From Veillonella dispar (GTDB taxonomy: Bacteria; Bacillota; Negativicutes; Veillonellales; Veillonellaceae), in assembly GCF_900637515.1 (NCBI RefSeq), contig NZ_LR134375.1:1323952-1387951 (forward strand): DNA of 64,000 nt, read 5' to 3'. Positions 60,566-64,000 of the stretch are shown one piece after another. Position numbers and translations under genes: made by a program. Every line of letters starts with the position of its first letter. Position 1 is the first letter of the stretch. A model generated the notes under the pieces. The model worked only from the letters and a program-made list of their open reading frames with translations, searched no databases and had not been told where the DNA came from.

Positions 60566-62683
60566 TCATTTATTCATCTTAAACATTGGTTGTAAACGCT
60601 CAATGACGGTCATCGATTCCTTGTGTTCTCGAGCAATAGCTTCTTTCATAAGTTCCTCTTGAGCAGAAATTGGATGTTCTCTATCATTAATTTTACGATA
60701 CGAGCCATCTGCTCTCATAATATGAGCTTTTAAGGTATCTTCTAAATATAAATCTAAAATACCTTTAACGCGCTCCTTATGCCGTTTATCTTCAATAGGA
60801 ATCATAAGTTCTACACGTTCATTTAAATTTCTCGGCATCCAGTCTGCACTAGATAGGAATAGACTTTCATTCCCCCCATTATGGAAATAGAATAAACGAT
60901 GATGTTCTAAGAAACGCCCTACGACGGAACGAACCGTTATATTATCACTAACACCTGCAATGCTAGGCCGTAGTGTACAGATACCACGAACGATAAGATC
61001 AATACGAACACCTGCAGCAGAAGCTTCATATAGTTTAGCAATGACTTCTTTATCGAGCAAGGAATTCATTTTGCCAATGATATATGCCTCTTCTCCCTGT
61101 TTTGCGAATTCGATTTCACGGTCAATCAATTCCATTATCTTTTCCCGCAAATTTAAAGGGGCTACAATAAATTTATTCCAAATTGGAGGATCGGAATAAC
61201 CAGAAATTAAATTGAAGAAGCGAGATGCATCGTCGCCATATTCATCATTACATGTGAATATGCCACAATCCGTATACATCCGTGCTGTCTTGCCATTATA
61301 GTTACCTGTAGCTAGGTGAACATAACGCCTAATACCCGCATCTTCCCTGCGAACAACCATGGTAATCTTGGAGTGAGTTTTAAGTCCTTTCAAGCCATAA
61401 ATAACATGGCAGCCAGCCTTTTCTAGGCGGCGTGCCATATGAATATTATTTTCTTCATCAAACCGTGCTTTAACCTCCATAAGTACGGTTACTTGCTTGC
61501 CATTATCAGCCGCTTTTATAAGCGATGCTATAATAGGCGAATCGCCACTGACGCGATATAATGTTTGTTTAATAGCCAATACATCTGGATCCGTAGCTGC
61601 TTGTGCTATAAATTGTTCTACCACCGCAAAAGACTCAAAGGGATGGTGAACAAATAAGTCTTGCTTTCCAATAACAGAGAATAGACTTTCCCCTTCGTGC
61701 TCTACTAATTCACTAGGAAGTTTAGGTTCAAATGGAGCATAACGAAGATGATCGAGACCTGGATAGTTGCAGAAATCAAAATACATACGACAATCAAGAT
61801 GACCATCTATACGATATACGTCCTTTGGCTCTAATTCAACACTAGTGAGCACAAAGTCCAATAGATTATCCTTTACATCACCACAAACCTCTAATCGTAC
61901 TGCATCACCACGACGTCGACGACGCAAAGATGCTTCTACCTCAGAAAGCAAATCTGTTGCTTCTTCTTCATCAATTTCTAAATCCGCATCACGAGTAATA
62001 CGGAACACCATAAAATCTTCTATACCATAACCTTGGAAGAATTGAGTAGCATAATAGGTAATCACATCCTCCAAATATACAAAACGATGCTCTTTATTAC
62101 TACGACTAGGTATTTCAATGATACGATTTAACACAGACGGAATTGGTAAGATTGCGATTTTATAATCTTTTGTACCATCTGGCAATACTTGAAAAATACG
62201 TATAATGGCATTGATGGTATGGTTTGTTAAAAATGGAAATGGGTGTCCAGAGTCAACGGCTAGAGGTGTTACAACAGGGTAGATATGTTCTTCAAAATAG
62301 TGACGTAACCAAGCCTTAGATTTCACATCTAACTGTTCTGGATAGGTAAAATAAAATCCATGAGATTCTAATTCAGACAATACATTCTTTAAATATGTAC
62401 TTTGCATCGATACGAGGCGCTGTACAGACTCATCAATAGCCTTTAACTGTGCCTTAGCATCCATATGAGCCGCATCGTACTTAACAATGCCATTCACAAC
62501 TTGATGACGTAATCCAGCCACACGAATCATAAAGAACTCATCTAAATTAGAGCTAGCAATAGCAATAAATCGAAGTCGTTCTAATAAAGGAGTATTAGTA
62601 TCAATAGACTCTAATAAAACGCGCTGATTAAACTTTAACCAAGATAATTCACGGTTAAAATAATACTTTGCATTACTGAACAT
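60566..62683 (-). CDS. ppk: Polyphosphate kinase 1
   Basis: A 705-residue PPK1 with the N-terminal FNRELSWLKFNQRVL (9-23), SSNLDEFFMIR (about 49-59), VLAIKQTLYRVSGDSPI near 370, the autophosphorylated His in LKTHSKITMVVR (about 435) and the second His in LEHHRLFYFHNG (about 590). It makes polyphosphate from ATP. The start overlaps the end of ppx by 11 bp, so synthesis and breakdown enzymes share a transcript. Confidence 0.95.
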   Translation of the reverse strand: MFSNAKYYFNRELSWLKFNQRVLLESIDTNTPLLERLRFIAIASSNLDEFFMIRVAGLRHQVVNGIVKYDAAHMDAKAQLKAIDESVQRLVSMQSTYLKNVLSELESHGFYFTYPEQLDVKSKAWLRHYFEEHIYPVVTPLAVDSGHPFPFLTNHTINAIIRIFQVLPDGTKDYKIAILPIPSVLNRIIEIPSRSNKEHRFVYLEDVITYYATQFFQGYGIEDFMVFRITRDADLEIDEEEATDLLSEVEASLRRRRRGDAVRLEVCGDVKDNLLDFVLTSVELEPKDVYRIDGHLDCRMYFDFCNYPGLDHLRYAPFEPKLPSELVEHEGESLFSVIGKQDLFVHHPFESFAVVEQFIAQAATDPDVLAIKQTLYRVSGDSPIIASLIKAADNGKQVTVLMEVKARFDEENNIHMARRLEKAGCHVIYGLKGLKTHSKITMVVRREDAGIRRYVHLATGNYNGKTARMYTDCGIFTCNDEYGDDASRFFNLISGYSDPPIWNKFIVAPLNLREKIMELIDREIEFAKQGEEAYIIGKMNSLLDKEVIAKLYEASAAGVRIDLIVRGICTLRPSIAGVSDNITVRSVVGRFLEHHRLFYFHNGGNESLFLSSADWMPRNLNERVELMIPIEDKRHKERVKGILDLYLEDTLKAHIMRADGSYRKINDREHPISAQEELMKEAIAREHKESMTVIERLQPMFKMNK

Positions 62684-64000
62684 GACGATCCCCTCCCCTT
62701 ACTAGTACAATTTCCATACCAAATACCTCTGTAAAATATTCCGAATCACGGTCAAAGGTCCACCATTCTAATGAAATATCCTCATTAGTACGACAGAATA
62801 CATAAAGTACATTATCTCGTTCTTCTAATGTTACTTCAGAGATTTTTTGGTTACTACCTGCATCGAGTGCACAAGCAACCCGAATGATGGCTACCAGCTT
62901 GGTAACTTGAATTTTTTGTAATTCTGTTAATGCATTGAAATATGCGTCGTCATCATTTGGAGTTCCCTTGTAGTGGTAATACACAACATTAGCAACTACT
63001 TGTTTTTCTTCTTCTGAAAGGCCAAATATATCTGTCCCCATTACAATATGATACGCATGCTCTCCATGATTTCGTAAATTAACGAACTTGCCTACAGAAC
63101 AAAGAATGGCTGCAATACGACATAGATAGCCCCACCGTTCTGGTAAACCTTTATGTCGCAATGCTTTACAGAATAAGGAGCTAAATAGCTCTACCTCGGC
63201 ATCATGAATTCGGTCTGTATGATATCTTGCAGCAACAGCACGCGCTAACTGTGCATTTTGTTCACGCAATTGATACATAAACGGATTATTCTCGGTTTCC
63301 ACACCGTAGAACCAACTAATGCCTTGAGAGAATGAAAAGCTACTGAAAATTAATGATTTAGGCTCTATGGCCGTAATGATTTCATTAAATAAAATCATGG
63401 TAGGCATTAAAATATTGGCCTTATATTCAGGTAATTTATAACGATTCATCAACTTGGTAGCTGTCACACCGTCAAAAGAATTGATAAGCCCTTTAAATCG
63501 TTCTGGCTCAATAGTAATAATGTCTTCTTTATTATTTTCTTGCCCCATTAAATGAGTCATATATTGCGCCTCATCACCAGATAAGACGATACTATTAATA
63601 TTGAAAGTTTGTAATTCTTCACGAAGAGGGCCAATCATACGATGTAAGTATTCTGTAATAGCCCTTGGGAATGATATGGAAGATCGTTGATTTCGATTAA
63701 ATGACTCCATAACCCGTAAGGACCCACTATGCATATTGCGTTGGAACAATAAATTCTCACCACGCCAAACCGTTAAGCCTACCCCACCAGATGTAATATC
63801 CAAGAATAATGTTGCCTTAGTAGGATCTGTCAGTTTATATTGATGCGTCATCTTGTAATATAACAAAGCATATTTGTAATATACCTCTTTCGGCATATCG
63901 ATGACCTCAACGCGCATCCCCGTTTGAATATAGATTTGATCTAGAATACTACGACGATTAGCGGCTTCGCGTATTACGGTCGTACCATATAGTTTAGAAC
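62673..64000 (-). CDS. ppx: Exopolyphosphatase Ppx/GppA, 5' end beyond the window
   Basis: At least 442 codons; the frame is open to the right edge. Upstream of an internal ATG at 63917 the same frame reads GTTVIREAANRRSI and IQTGMRVEVID, which are conserved Ppx/GppA sequence (the ASKHA phosphatase N-terminal lobe), so that ATG is not the start and the true one lies outside. Further on LDITSGGVGLTVW is the phosphate loop, and an HD-like C-terminal domain (CRIAAILCSVGKFVNLRNHGEHA) follows. Substrate is polyphosphate or pppGpp. The typical DIGGGS loop reads DITSGGVG here, a modest departure. Confidence 0.88.
   Translation of the reverse strand, partial: SKLYGTTVIREAANRRSILDQIYIQTGMRVEVIDMPKEVYYKYALLYYKMTHQYKLTDPTKATLFLDITSGGVGLTVWRGENLLFQRNMHSGSLRVMESFNRNQRSSISFPRAITEYLHRMIGPLREELQTFNINSIVLSGDEAQYMTHLMGQENNKEDIITIEPERFKGLINSFDGVTATKLMNRYKLPEYKANILMPTMILFNEIITAIEPKSLIFSSFSFSQGISWFYGVETENNPFMYQLREQNAQLARAVAARYHTDRIHDAEVELFSSLFCKALRHKGLPERWGYLCRIAAILCSVGKFVNLRNHGEHAYHIVMGTDIFGLSEEEKQVVANVVYYHYKGTPNDDDAYFNALTELQKIQVTKLVAIIRVACALDAGSNQKISEVTLEERDNVLYVFCRTNEDISLEWWTFDRDSEYFTEVFGMEIVLVRGGDRHVQ

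Noticed and set aside
1-64000. tRNA, rRNA, CRISPR, prophage or intact IS genes
   Set aside because: Gaps between genes were read on both strands and no cloverleaf TPsiC-type signal, spaced direct-repeat array, integrase or transposase gene was seen.

Overview
The window reads as chromosomal DNA of a Negativicute, most likely Veillonella or a close relative. The DNA is AT-rich. Gene content mixes Firmicute hallmarks (RNase M5, a YabE-like 3D protein, a SCIFF peptide system, BioY and ECF-type uptake, Feo with a Cys-rich companion) with diderm hallmarks (LptD, a Wza-type outer-membrane exporter, a secretin). No rRNA, tRNA, CRISPR array, prophage or intact insertion sequence was found. The genus call is inference from gene content; no search was run.

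Layout: 1-8.5 kb is the minus-strand end of a surface-polysaccharide operon. From promoter-proximal to distal it carries a Wza-like exporter, a FlaA1/PglF-type nucleotide-sugar dehydratase, a Wzz-like chain-length protein, a degenerate CpsD-like tyrosine kinase, a PglE-type aminotransferase, a PglC-type phosphosugar transferase, LicD, an IspD-family cytidylyltransferase and a cut-off SDR epimerase. 8.9-13.5 kb is a complete branched-chain amino-acid ABC operon (livJHMGF). 13.6-17.6 kb holds an ABC-F ATPase and a two-gene PilP/secretin pair. 17.7-23.8 kb holds sugar and housekeeping genes: a galE broken by one in-frame TAA, pgi, DUF1294, a second epimerase, RNase HI, YbaK and NdpA. 23.9-27.5 kb is a group with a MaoC-like hot-dog protein, BioY, an atypical thiolase and an acyl-CoA ligase, headed by a strong promoter overlapping a perfect 10+10 palindrome. 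27.6-31.7 kb holds galU, lptD and two secreted proteins of unknown function.

32-38.6 kb is hypFCDE (hydrogenase maturation) immediately downstream of a six-cysteine SCIFF peptide gene and its radical-SAM maturase. 38.6-40.7 kb has an ECF S component and two unknown membrane proteins. 40.8-46.3 kb is a metal region: an unusual P1B-type ATPase with a DUF6110-like partner, a FeoB-associated Cys-rich protein, FeoB and FeoA. From 46.9 kb come a DEAD-box helicase, topB, prfC, gltS, rsmA-rnmV, then a plus-strand LysR / MetE-like / msrAB block, a YabE-like 3D protein, ppk and a ppx gene that runs off the right edge.

The observations most worth following are: the SCIFF-Hyp neighbourhood; the hot-dog/BioY/thiolase/ligase set with its operator; the CpsD-like protein that has lost its Walker A lysine, the second Walker A' aspartate and its tyrosine tail; the galE nonsense codon; the P1B ATPase with an S-C-A membrane motif; and the methionine block splitting a yabE-rnmV-ksgA order.
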